This document shows, in pieces, positions 9,634 through 16,845 of a stretch of DNA of 64,000 bases; positions within the stretch are counted from its first letter, which is position 1; the number at the start of each line of letters is the position of its first letter. A program made the translations under genes and the position numbers. The notes below the pieces were generated by a model that worked only from the letters and a program-made list of their open reading frames with translations, ran no database searches and had not been told where the DNA came from. This DNA is from Flavicella sediminum (GTDB lineage Bacteria; Bacteroidota; Bacteroidia; Flavobacteriales; Flavobacteriaceae). The stretch covers positions 119,241 through 183,240 of the forward strand of contig NZ_VDET01000018.1 of the NCBI RefSeq assembly GCF_006381105.1. Reading direction: 5' to 3'.

Positions 9634-10812
9634 TTAGTTAGAGGTTAAAGGGCTTTTTTGTTTTTTACGAAAGCTATAAATTTTATATTGTAACAATAGC
9701 ACTAATGCTGTAAAAGTGACAAAAATAATTCCTAGTAATATATTTATTTCAGCGGAGATAGAAGAAATATTGCCCCCATAAAATGCTATTTTTCTAAAAG
9801 CACTTAAAAACTGTGTCAAGGGGATGTATTGAGCTACGCTCGTAATTGCATTTGGAAAAGCCAAACTTGGCCAAGTAAAACCACTAAGTACAAATGCTGG
9901 GGTTGAAATAACCATTAACAGTTCGGTGGCTTTTAATTGACTTGGAATTGCAATTGAAAATAACATGCCAATACACATAGAAGCTAGGGTTAGCAAGGTT
10001 GTTATCACAAACATTGGAAAATTGAAGATGTTTAAATTGATTTTGAAATAGGGAAAAAACAGACTTACAATAGCCCACATAATTGGAATCATTAATAGAA
10101 ATGGAGTGGATTTTAGTGCGATATGATACAAAGAAGAAGTGCTTTTTTTTACAAGTGTTCCAAAATAACCATCTTCAAAATCTCTGGCAAAAACCAGCGC
10201 CATGGCTAAAAAAATAATTTGTTGCATGATAGCCCCCAGCAAACCAGGCAGCATAAAAGTTGAATAGCTTCCTGTTGAATTGTACAATTTGTTAAAATTA
10301 ATTTTAAAACTTTCGTAGCGCTCGGCGGCTTGAGAAGGATGGAATCCTTGTTTTTTGAATCCTTCTATTTCAATTCCGGCATTTAGGGTCATTAATACTG
10401 CTTGAATGTTTTTACTTGCCGTATTGGCATTCAGTATGTTTGCCATGTCTAAGTCTACTCTAATTTCAGGATGTCTTTTTTGAAGAATATCTGCTTCAAA
10501 ATTTGTTGGAAAAGTAACAACGGCGGCGTATTGATTTTTAGGCATTTCTGCTAAAATATTTCCAGGTGTGTACTTTACTTTGCTAACAAACAATACTTCA
10601 TTGTCTCTAAAAGCATCAATAATTTTATCGCTAAGTGGGCTCTTGTCTTGATCTACAATTACAATTGGTAAATCCAAAACTTTGGCTTGTTTGTATACAT
10701 AACCAAATAAAATTCCATAAAATATAGGAGCTCCAATAAAAATGGCAAGTAGCACATTGTTCGAGAAAATTCGTTTGAATTCTATTTTGACGAGTTTTAA
10801 AAATTCTTTCAT
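9634..10812 (-). CDS. ABC-2 type transporter permease (YhhJ/YbhR-like)
   Basis: 392 residues with the ABC-2 layout: one N-terminal membrane segment (about 20-40), a long extracytoplasmic part (about 45-180), then five to six membrane segments from about 195 to 375. It sits directly after a HlyD adaptor gene and a TolC gene, as in YhiI-RbbA-YhhJ-type drug efflux systems. No ATP-binding subunit is encoded anywhere in this run, so the ATPase must be encoded elsewhere or the cluster is reduced. Confidence 0.85.
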   Translation of the reverse strand: MKEFLKLVKIEFKRIFSNNVLLAIFIGAPIFYGILFGYVYKQAKVLDLPIVIVDQDKSPLSDKIIDAFRDNEVLFVSKVKYTPGNILAEMPKNQYAAVVTFPTNFEADILQKRHPEIRVDLDMANILNANTASKNIQAVLMTLNAGIEIEGFKKQGFHPSQAAERYESFKINFNKLYNSTGSYSTFMLPGLLGAIMQQIIFLAMALVFARDFEDGYFGTLVKKSTSSLYHIALKSTPFLLMIPIMWAIVSLFFPYFKINLNIFNFPMFVITTLLTLASMCIGMLFSIAIPSQLKATELLMVISTPAFVLSGFTWPSLAFPNAITSVAQYIPLTQFLSAFRKIAFYGGNISSISAEINILLGIIFVTFTALVLLLQYKIYSFRKKQKSPLTSN

Positions 10813-10819
10813 GGCCTGA

Positions 10820-11776
10820 CTATTTAATAAGAATGGTGGCGTTTAAATAAAATTTTTGCTTAGAAATAGCTGAAGTAGGTAGTATCTTTAATTCATAAAT
10901 AGATTGAGACAATTCATACAATGGAGCCGTACTACTTATGTCTGCATACTGAGCAAGCTGATTGATGGCTTCAATTTTTCCGTTTATTTCTTCTTGGGTA
11001 TACGGATTTACAAGTGTGTATGTTTTGCCCACTTCAAAATCATAGATTTTAGATTCAGGTACTGTAAATCGAAAGTACAGACTGTTTTTTTTATAGCCAT
11101 TGATCAATGTATAGCCTGGAGTTAGCAATTCGCCTTCTTCTAAACTGATGGTTTCAATGGTCATGTCTGCCGCAGCAACTAAATATTTTTCATTTGCCGC
11201 AATTCGTATTTCTTCTTTAGCACCAAGGGCTCTGTCTAACTGCCCTTTTGCTTGATCAATTTGTTCGGTTCTAACACTTTTGCTAATTTCTTCTTTTTTA
11301 GCCTGTAGCGCATTTATTTGCGCCTGAGCCATGTTTCGCTTCATCTTTATTTCATCAAATTGTTGCATGCTTACCAAAGAATCTACATACATGGCTTCTA
11401 TTCTTTTGTACGAATTTTGAGCAAATTCTAATTGAGCATTGGCAGCATCAATTTTTCCGTTAAGTTGGTCTAACTGTTCTACGGTAGCTCCTTTAAAGGC
11501 CATATTTAATTGCCCTTTTGCTGAAGTTATGGCACCTTCGACTTGCATCATTTTTGCATTTACTTCTGGAATGTCGAGCAGGGCTAGGGTGTCTCCTTTT
11601 TTTGCTGTTTGTCCTTCTTTTACATAGAGTTTGTCAATTCGCCCAGCAATTTTACTACTTACGGCGATGGTTTCAAATTTTACTTTTCCTCTGTAGGCTG
11701 TAATTTCTTCATTGTTTCCGCAAGAGTTTAAAACCAAGGCAGTGCAGAGTATAAATATGGTTGTGAATGATTTCAT
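10820..11776 (-). CDS. HlyD-family membrane fusion lipoprotein
   Basis: A signal with lipobox LVLNSC (Cys19) anchors it to a membrane. It has a biotinyl-lipoyl-like segment (SKIAGRIDKLYVKEGQTAKKGDTLALLD, about residues 42-70), a long coiled-coil hairpin (about 75-190) and beta-barrel/C-terminal domains. It bridges the inner-membrane permease to TolC. It is 7 nt upstream of the permease gene and 25 nt downstream of tolC. Confidence 0.88.
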   Translation of the reverse strand: MKSFTTIFILCTALVLNSCGNNEEITAYRGKVKFETIAVSSKIAGRIDKLYVKEGQTAKKGDTLALLDIPEVNAKMMQVEGAITSAKGQLNMAFKGATVEQLDQLNGKIDAANAQLEFAQNSYKRIEAMYVDSLVSMQQFDEIKMKRNMAQAQINALQAKKEEISKSVRTEQIDQAKGQLDRALGAKEEIRIAANEKYLVAAADMTIETISLEEGELLTPGYTLINGYKKNSLYFRFTVPESKIYDFEVGKTYTLVNPYTQEEINGKIEAINQLAQYADISSTAPLYELSQSIYELKILPTSAISKQKFYLNATILIK

Positions 11777-11801
11777 TGTTTTTTATTTTTATGAGTTTGT
11801 A

Positions 11802-13169
11802 CTAATAGGTAAGAATCCCTTTTGCGTGAAGTAATTCTGTCACGGCTTTTCGTTGTTTGAAGTAAGAATTTTGAAGTTTGAAATTGGCCTTTTCCAAGTC
11901 GTTTAAAGCAGCAAGCACATCGTTTATAGAGGCAAGATTATTTGTATACTGTCTATCAATCATTTTGTAGGTGTCGTATGCAAGTTCAATTTCTTTTTGA
12001 ATAATTTGAGTGTTTTGAAGCGCGGACTCGTAGCTTAACTGAGCTTTGATCACACTTAAATGAATGAGCTCATTTGTTTCGGCTATTTGTGCTTGGTACT
12101 TTCGACTTTCCAATTTTGTTTTTTTACTTTTTAAGTGAGCTTGATTTCCGTCAAATAGATTCCATTTGATACCAGCACCCACATACCATTTTGGATCAAA
12201 TAATGATAAATCATCTTCTAGTAATTCATAATGTCCTTTTATGGCCAACTTTGGTATAAAATTGCTTTTTTCCATTTTAGATTTGTAGTCCGTCGCTTTT
12301 TCGGCTTCTTCTAAAGCTTTGAGTTCGTATCGCTTTTTTGTAGCCAAAGTTGCATTGATTGCAAAAGGATGTAGTGAGGGATGAAGTGTGTTTAAATAGT
12401 TTTTGTTTTCTCCAGTTAATTGAGACAATACCTCAATCAATAAGGTTTTGTTTTGGTTGAATTCTAAAACTTTTCCTGCTAGCTGCTGTTGAGCAAGTTC
12501 TATTTTTTTTCGATGGATAGGAGTAGCCAAACCATTTTCTATGGCTTTTTTTACATAATATTCTTGTTTCTTTAAAAGTTTTTCAGAGCTTGTTAGTATC
12601 CGTTTAGAAGCATAAACCAATGCAAGTTTGTCATAGGTTTCTATTATGGAAATTGCGATTTTATCTTTTTTGGCCATGCCAAGGTAGTTGAAAGAGGCTT
12701 CTTTGTGCTTACTTGCTTTTAGGGCATGACTGGCTTCTTGTCCGCTAAATAGCACCCAGTCTAAATCGATAGAGGTTTTTAAAATATTTTTATTTTGCAA
12801 ATTAGAAATCTCTGTAAGGGGTATGCTTTCTGGAAAAGGATCGTTAAAGGGAATACCAATGGCCTCCTTAATGAGTAATTTTTGTGTGGCAATCAATAAG
12901 TTTTGTGTGTCATCATCAAAACGAATGTCGTCATCTAATCTGGTGTAACTACCATTTACGGTAATTTTGGGTAAAAAAATGGATTTAGCCATTTTTTGAT
13001 CGACTGCCGTTTGCTTTCGCTCTAAATTATTTATTTGTAAGCTGTAACTTTTGTTGATTCCTTTGTGAATTAAATCTTGAAGAATTGGATCTAATTGTTG
13101 TGCTGTGCTTGTAGCCCAAACAAAACAGACAAAGGTTATGAAAAGTATGTTAGATTTTTTTATTTGCAT
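11802..13169 (-). CDS. TolC-family outer membrane efflux channel
   Basis: About 455 residues: signal peptide MQIKKSNILFITFVCFVWAT ending in AQ, then two repeated helical halves with heptad-rich stretches typical of OEP/TolC (about 60-250 and 270-450). I chose the internal ATG at 13167-13169 because it begins a normal signal peptide. The longer reading from 13193 adds eight residues (MVILKRFT). Both ATGs lie in the two arms of a 13-bp inverted repeat. First structural gene of the efflux run. Confidence 0.88.
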   Translation of the reverse strand: MQIKKSNILFITFVCFVWATSTAQQLDPILQDLIHKGINKSYSLQINNLERKQTAVDQKMAKSIFLPKITVNGSYTRLDDDIRFDDDTQNLLIATQKLLIKEAIGIPFNDPFPESIPLTEISNLQNKNILKTSIDLDWVLFSGQEASHALKASKHKEASFNYLGMAKKDKIAISIIETYDKLALVYASKRILTSSEKLLKKQEYYVKKAIENGLATPIHRKKIELAQQQLAGKVLEFNQNKTLLIEVLSQLTGENKNYLNTLHPSLHPFAINATLATKKRYELKALEEAEKATDYKSKMEKSNFIPKLAIKGHYELLEDDLSLFDPKWYVGAGIKWNLFDGNQAHLKSKKTKLESRKYQAQIAETNELIHLSVIKAQLSYESALQNTQIIQKEIELAYDTYKMIDRQYTNNLASINDVLAALNDLEKANFKLQNSYFKQRKAVTELLHAKGILTY

Positions 13170-13199
13170 GGTAAATCGTTTTAGTATTACCATGCAAAT
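13162..13199. promoter_or_regulatory. 13-bp perfect inverted repeat over the tolC start
   Basis: ATTTGCATGGTAA (13162-13174) and TTACCATGCAAAT (13187-13199) are exact reverse complements separated by 12 nt. Each arm contains one of the two candidate tolC start codons. It could be an operator or an mRNA hairpin hiding the start site. Confidence 0.65.
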
Positions 13200-13204
13200 G
13201 TCTC

Positions 13205-13235
13205 AATGAAATGGTTGATTTCATTTGACTTATAT
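13205..13235. promoter_or_regulatory. Additional dyad sequences in the regulator-tolC gap
   Basis: Within the 54-nt gap between the Crp-type regulator and tolC, AATGAAAT (13205-13212) pairs with ATTTCATT (13218-13225) across 5 nt. Overlapping it is TTTGA...TCAAA across 6 nt. Such dyads are the usual shape of Crp/Fnr-family binding sites, and a Crp-type gene lies immediately upstream. The assignment of this site to that regulator is inference. Confidence 0.4.
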
Positions 13236-13247
13236 CAAAAAGAAAAT

Positions 13248-13817
13248 TTATTTTAGCAATTCATTCTTTCTAATCCGACTGAGCGTTTCTTGAGTCATGC
13301 CAAGATAGGAAGCAATATGTCCTAAGGGAACTTGATGTGAAATATTTGGAAATTCGGTAAGCATATAGTCGTATCGCTCGCGCGCCGTTTGAAATTGAAT
13401 GGCGTTTACTTTATGGACAATTTTGGTCAACATTTGAATAGAGATCAACCTAGCCAGTTTTTCCATTTTATGGTACTTGTTTAAAAGCACATCCATTTTT
13501 CCTTTAGTAATACTGTAAAGTATAGAATCTTCTAAAACTTCTAAATAATACAAGCTAGGCGTTTGTTGAAAAAAACTATCAGCGCTCGACATAAAATTAC
13601 CGGCATCAAAAAACCATTGTGTTATTTCTTTGCCATCTTGCTTTAGGTAATAACTTCTTCCAATTCCTTTTTCAACAAAATACAATTTCGTAGAAATCTG
13701 ACTTTCTTTTATTAAAATTTGATTTTTTTGTACCTGTTCTTTTTCAAAATGAGAGAGTATGTCGTTTAACTCATCATGCGTAAAGGGAACTAAATCGATT
13801 AGAAAATCAGTAAGCAT
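13248..13817 (-). CDS. Crp/Fnr-family transcriptional regulator
   Basis: 189 residues: an N-terminal cyclic-nucleotide-binding-like beta barrel (about 20-120, with KNQILIKESQISTKLYFVEKG) and a short C-terminal helix-turn-helix (VPLGHIASYLGMTQETLSRI, about 163-182). It lies 54 nt upstream of tolC in the same direction and 30 nt downstream of terC, so it probably controls the efflux genes. No cAMP-binding residues could be confirmed by eye. Many flavobacterial members of this family lack a known ligand. Confidence 0.85.
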   Translation of the reverse strand: MLTDFLIDLVPFTHDELNDILSHFEKEQVQKNQILIKESQISTKLYFVEKGIGRSYYLKQDGKEITQWFFDAGNFMSSADSFFQQTPSLYYLEVLEDSILYSITKGKMDVLLNKYHKMEKLARLISIQMLTKIVHKVNAIQFQTARERYDYMLTEFPNISHQVPLGHIASYLGMTQETLSRIRKNELLK

Positions 13818-13847
13818 ACATTGTGTTTTTAGGTTGCCAATGAAAAA

Positions 13848-14618
13848 CTAACTTTTTTTCTTTCTAATTTTCATATTCAAAGCTTCAACTCCTAATGAAA
13901 AAGTGATTGCAAAATACAAATACCCTTTAGGAATAGCCCCTATATGCTGATGGAAAAATTCTGTTTGTGCCAAATGAGCCCCTTCGGTAATTAGCATAAA
14001 TCCGATCAATATTAAAAAAGACAAGGCCAACATTTGAATGGTAGGATGTGCATTGACAAATTTCCCTACAGGATTGGCAAAGAGCATCATAATTAACATA
14101 GAAACAACCACAGCAGTTATCATTATAACTAAAGCGCCTTCCGTTCCATTGGTCATTCCAACCGCCGTTAAAACCGAGTCGAATGAAAATACAATATCTA
14201 TTAAGACAATTTGTACAATCGCTTTGGATAGCGTGGTTGTTACTTTTTTGGCAGTAGATTCCTCTTCGGTAATTCCTTCTACTTTGTGGTGTATTTCACT
14301 GGTGCTTTTGTACAATAAAAAGAGTCCTCCAATAATTAAAATAATACTCTGACCTGAAATATGCGTTGTCAACCACGAAGTTTCAATATCTATAATTGAA
14401 TCTTTCATGGCTATTAAATAAGAAACCCCTAACAATAAAATAACACGGAAAACCATGGCCAATAACAAACCGATATTGGTTGCTTTTTTTTGTTGCTCCT
14501 TTGGAAGTTTTCCAGTGGTGATAGAAATGAAAATGATATTGTCAATTCCCAAAACAATTTCAAGAAAAGTTAAGGTTAATAGGGCAATCCAGGTGTCTAC
14601 TTGTGTAAAAATTTCCAT
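13848..14618 (-). CDS. TerC-family integral membrane protein
   Basis: 256 residues with seven to eight membrane segments and the family hallmarks LEIVLGIDNIIFISI (about 19-33) and IVLIDIVFSFDSVLTAVG (about 137-154), whose buried acidic residues are thought to bind metal ions. TerC proteins are linked to Mn2+ export and tellurite tolerance, and some serve membrane metalation of exported proteins. The 5' leader of this gene starts inside, or just after, the long 7-nt repeat tract. Confidence 0.92.
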   Translation of the reverse strand: MEIFTQVDTWIALLTLTFLEIVLGIDNIIFISITTGKLPKEQQKKATNIGLLLAMVFRVILLLGVSYLIAMKDSIIDIETSWLTTHISGQSIILIIGGLFLLYKSTSEIHHKVEGITEEESTAKKVTTTLSKAIVQIVLIDIVFSFDSVLTAVGMTNGTEGALVIMITAVVVSMLIMMLFANPVGKFVNAHPTIQMLALSFLILIGFMLITEGAHLAQTEFFHQHIGAIPKGYLYFAITFSLGVEALNMKIRKKKS

Positions 14619-14649
14619 CGTATTTATGATTGTTGTGTTTTAAATTTTA

Positions 14650-15230
14650 GCTTCTCGCTTCTCGCTTCTCGCTTTTAGTTTTTCACTTTTAGCTTCTCGC
14701 TTTTCGTTTTTGGCTTTTAGTTTTTAGTTTTTCACTTTTAGCTTTTAGCTTTTAGCTTTTGGCTTTTGGCTTTTTGCTTTTTGCTTTTGGCTTTTGGCTT
14801 TTTGCTTTTGGCTTTTGGCTTCTCGCTTTTGGCTTTTGGCTTTTAGCTTTTGGCTTTTGGCTTCTCGCTTTTGGCTTTTAGCTTTTCACTTTTGGCTTTT
14901 CACTTTTAGTTTTTCACTTTTCACTTTTCACTTCTCGTTTTTAGCTTTTAGCTTTTGGCTTCTCGTTTTTCACTTTTTGCTTCTCGTTTTTAGCTTTTAG
15001 TTTTTCACTTTTCACTTTTAGCTTTTGGCTTTTCGCTTTTCGCTTTTGGCTTTTGGCTTTTCGCTTTTCGCTTTTGGCTTTTGGCTTTTGGCTTTTCACT
15101 TTTGGCTTCTCGCTTTTTGCTTTTCGCTTCTCGTTTTTCACTTCTCGCTTTTGGCTTTTCGATTTTGGCTTTTGGCTTCTCGTTTTTAGCTTTTAGCTTT
15201 TGGCTTCTCGTTTTTCACTTTTGGCTTTTC
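14650..15230. repeat. 83-unit in-phase heptanucleotide word array
   Basis: From 14650 to 15230 the plus strand can be cut into 83 consecutive 7-nt units of form [G/A][C/T]TT[T/C]TN with no insertion or deletion. The phase checks at 14825, 14944, 15007, 15126 and 15224 are all multiples of seven from 14650. About a dozen variant words occur (GCTTTTG, GCTTTTA, GCTTCTC, ACTTTTC, GTTTTTA and so on). The words mix in no simple order. C at unit position 5 appears with C or T at position 7. One strand is almost pure purine. It lies between a lipoprotein gene and terC, and its right edge encodes the lipoprotein's last residues. Confidence 0.9.
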
Positions 15231-15611
15231 ATCCGATATTTTAATAGTACTTCCTTTTTGTTTGAAATTATTGTTTACATAATTTGCTTGAAACTCGTAA
15301 GAGTTGTCTTTTATTTTTGTGATTTTCACGACAAATTCGGTACTGTCTAATTTCGATTTCGGGTTGACTTTTAACAAACGAAATTCAAATTTGTTTTTCC
15401 ATTCAATATGAAAAGTATCCACTTGACTTCTATAAGTTTCAATTTGAAAATCTTTGGTTCTATAAAAAGAAGAACTGTCTTTTTTATTTTCTAAATAGGT
15501 TTTAAACGAACCCGTTTCAAAAGAAAAAGGTGTGGTTTTACGCTCTTGTTTGCAAGAAATTAACAAACAGATAAACAGGGAAGCGGCTACAAAAAATATT
15601 TTTTTCAACAT
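15186..15611 (-). CDS. Small lipoprotein with repeat-derived C-terminus
   Basis: 141 residues. Signal with lipobox LLISC (Cys20), then a compact beta-rich domain: PFSFETGSFKTYL, a YRTKDFQIETY strand, HIEWKNKFEFRLLKVNPKS, YEFQANYV. The pattern resembles small flavobacterial lipoproteins (PERNCKDFKTGTF... type) that databases often mislabel DNA topoisomerase IV because they commonly lie beside parC; this link is from memory. The domain ends near KGSTIKI. The last 14 or so residues (EKPKVKNEKPKAKS) are translated from the 7-nt repeat tract and look like an accidental tail. Function unknown. Confidence 0.75.
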   Translation of the reverse strand: MLKKIFFVAASLFICLLISCKQERKTTPFSFETGSFKTYLENKKDSSSFYRTKDFQIETYRSQVDTFHIEWKNKFEFRLLKVNPKSKLDSTEFVVKITKIKDNSYEFQANYVNNNFKQKGSTIKISDEKPKVKNEKPKAKS

Positions 15612-15629
15612 TTACCAAAAGTACTAAAA

Positions 15630-16568
15630 TTACTGAGCTTGTTTTGCCAAGATCTTGATTTTTTCATCAAAAATATAGGCTTCTTTTAAAGCACTTCTCA
15701 AAGGAATTCCTTCCTTCATTTTTGGTCGCTTGTGTCCTGTTGCTGTCAACCAGGCATCTTTCATAAAGCTTTGCTTTTCAGAAACTAATTGCAAGAGTAA
15801 GTTCTTTTCGTTTTTATAATTTGAAATAGCATTTCGTATGTTTTCTGTTTTGGCGACTTCCGGCTGCCCTAAGTACAGTAAAATTTCTCTGGCCATTAGC
15901 CAGTGTCCTAATTTGTTTGGGTGAATTCCGTCTTTGGCAAAAGCAAAATCAGGATTTTTTTCTCTTTTTTGAAGCAATGCTTTTTTCATAGGCCAATACA
16001 AATCAATGACTTTCCAATTTTGATCTTTTTTCTGAGCGATGATCCAATCGGAATAGGTGTCCATCACCTTAGCATAGGCTTTGTCTTTTTTTTCATCAAA
16101 AGCAGAAGGGGTCATATAAACAACAGGAAGTTTTCGTTTTTTTATTTCTGAGTCTAGCCATTGCATTCCTTCTTTAAACTTATCAAAACGGTTCTGATCA
16201 AAGGGTAAATAAATTCCATCGTTAATTCCATAACTAGCGAAAACAAAATCGGGTTTGGTCTTTTTAAAGATACGTTTCAAACGTTCTCTTAAGTCGGGTC
16301 TAGGAAAAGCTCCTTTGGCATGGTTAGGCTCTGAAAGTCCGGAAACAGTTTCACTAGGTAGTCCCACGTTTATAAATTGATATTTATTGTTCGGGTATTT
16401 TAAGCGCAGATAGGTTTCTAAATAACTAATATAAGTTCCTTGGTAAGTGATGCTATTTCCTAAGAAAAGAATTTTTTTAGTGTTTTTACCTAAAACAGTT
16501 TTTGGCTGTGCATTTCCTTGGGTAAAAGAAATAAGAAGTAGTAGGATTAAGAATTTTAAGTTTTTCAT
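15630..16568 (-). CDS. Secreted SGNH/GDSL-family hydrolase
   Basis: 312 residues with signal peptide (MKNLKFLILLLLISFTQGNAQ). Block I FLGNSITYQG has the catalytic Ser at about 38, block III reads SYGINDG, and block V DGIHPN gives the Asp/His pair, so all SGNH marks are present. Likely an esterase or deacetylase on carbohydrate or lipid. Similar proteins often occur with ThuA and DUF1080 proteins, which lie a few kb away (18382 and 19396) on the opposite strand. Start is 19 nt upstream of the lipoprotein gene in the same direction of travel. Confidence 0.88.
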   Translation of the reverse strand: MKNLKFLILLLLISFTQGNAQPKTVLGKNTKKILFLGNSITYQGTYISYLETYLRLKYPNNKYQFINVGLPSETVSGLSEPNHAKGAFPRPDLRERLKRIFKKTKPDFVFASYGINDGIYLPFDQNRFDKFKEGMQWLDSEIKKRKLPVVYMTPSAFDEKKDKAYAKVMDTYSDWIIAQKKDQNWKVIDLYWPMKKALLQKREKNPDFAFAKDGIHPNKLGHWLMAREILLYLGQPEVAKTENIRNAISNYKNEKNLLLQLVSEKQSFMKDAWLTATGHKRPKMKEGIPLRSALKEAYIFDEKIKILAKQAQ

Positions 16569-16678
16569 ATTCCAAATATAGTAGGTTTATGGACTATAAA
16601 AAAACGAAGGAATTTGAAAAGACATATCGGATTTAGCTTCCTTTTTTATTAGCGCAAGGAACTGTTGCGAAACAAAAA

Positions 16679-16711
16679 AAACCTAACAGGTCTCCAAGAC
16701 CTGTTAGGTTT
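16679..16711 (-). terminator. Distal terminator copy after purB
   Basis: 15-bp perfect stem AAACCTAACAGGTCT (16679-16693) / AGACCTGTTAGGTTT (16697-16711), loop CCA. On the minus strand it is followed by a run of T (plus-strand A run 16673-16681). The CCTAACAGG...CCTGTTAGG hairpin is a frequently reused terminator type in flavobacterial genomes. Confidence 0.8.
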
Positions 16712-16789
16712 ACTTTATGCTATAGTGATGAGTTTTGTCGAGATTTAGCTTCCTTTTTTATTAGCGCAAACAACTGTTGCGAAACAAAA

Positions 16790-16822
16790 AAACCTAACAG
16801 GTCTCTAAGACCTGTTAGGTTT
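16790..16822 (-). terminator. Proximal terminator copy after purB
   Basis: Same 15-bp stem as the distal copy (16790-16804 with 16808-16822), loop CTA, followed on the minus strand by a T run. It lies about 25 nt after the purB stop. Confidence 0.85.
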
Positions 16823-16845
16823 ACTTTATGCTTTAGTGATGAAGT

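Noticed and set aside
14650..15230. CRISPR array
   Set aside because: Units are 7 nt with no 25-40 nt repeats, no unique spacers and no cas genes nearby.
14794..15350. Several long open frames in the 7-nt repeat tract (FWLLAF- or KAKSQK-type)
   Set aside because: A 7-nt repeat lacking stop words stays open in many frames; no start context or conserved domain. Only the lipoprotein that enters the tract from outside is kept.
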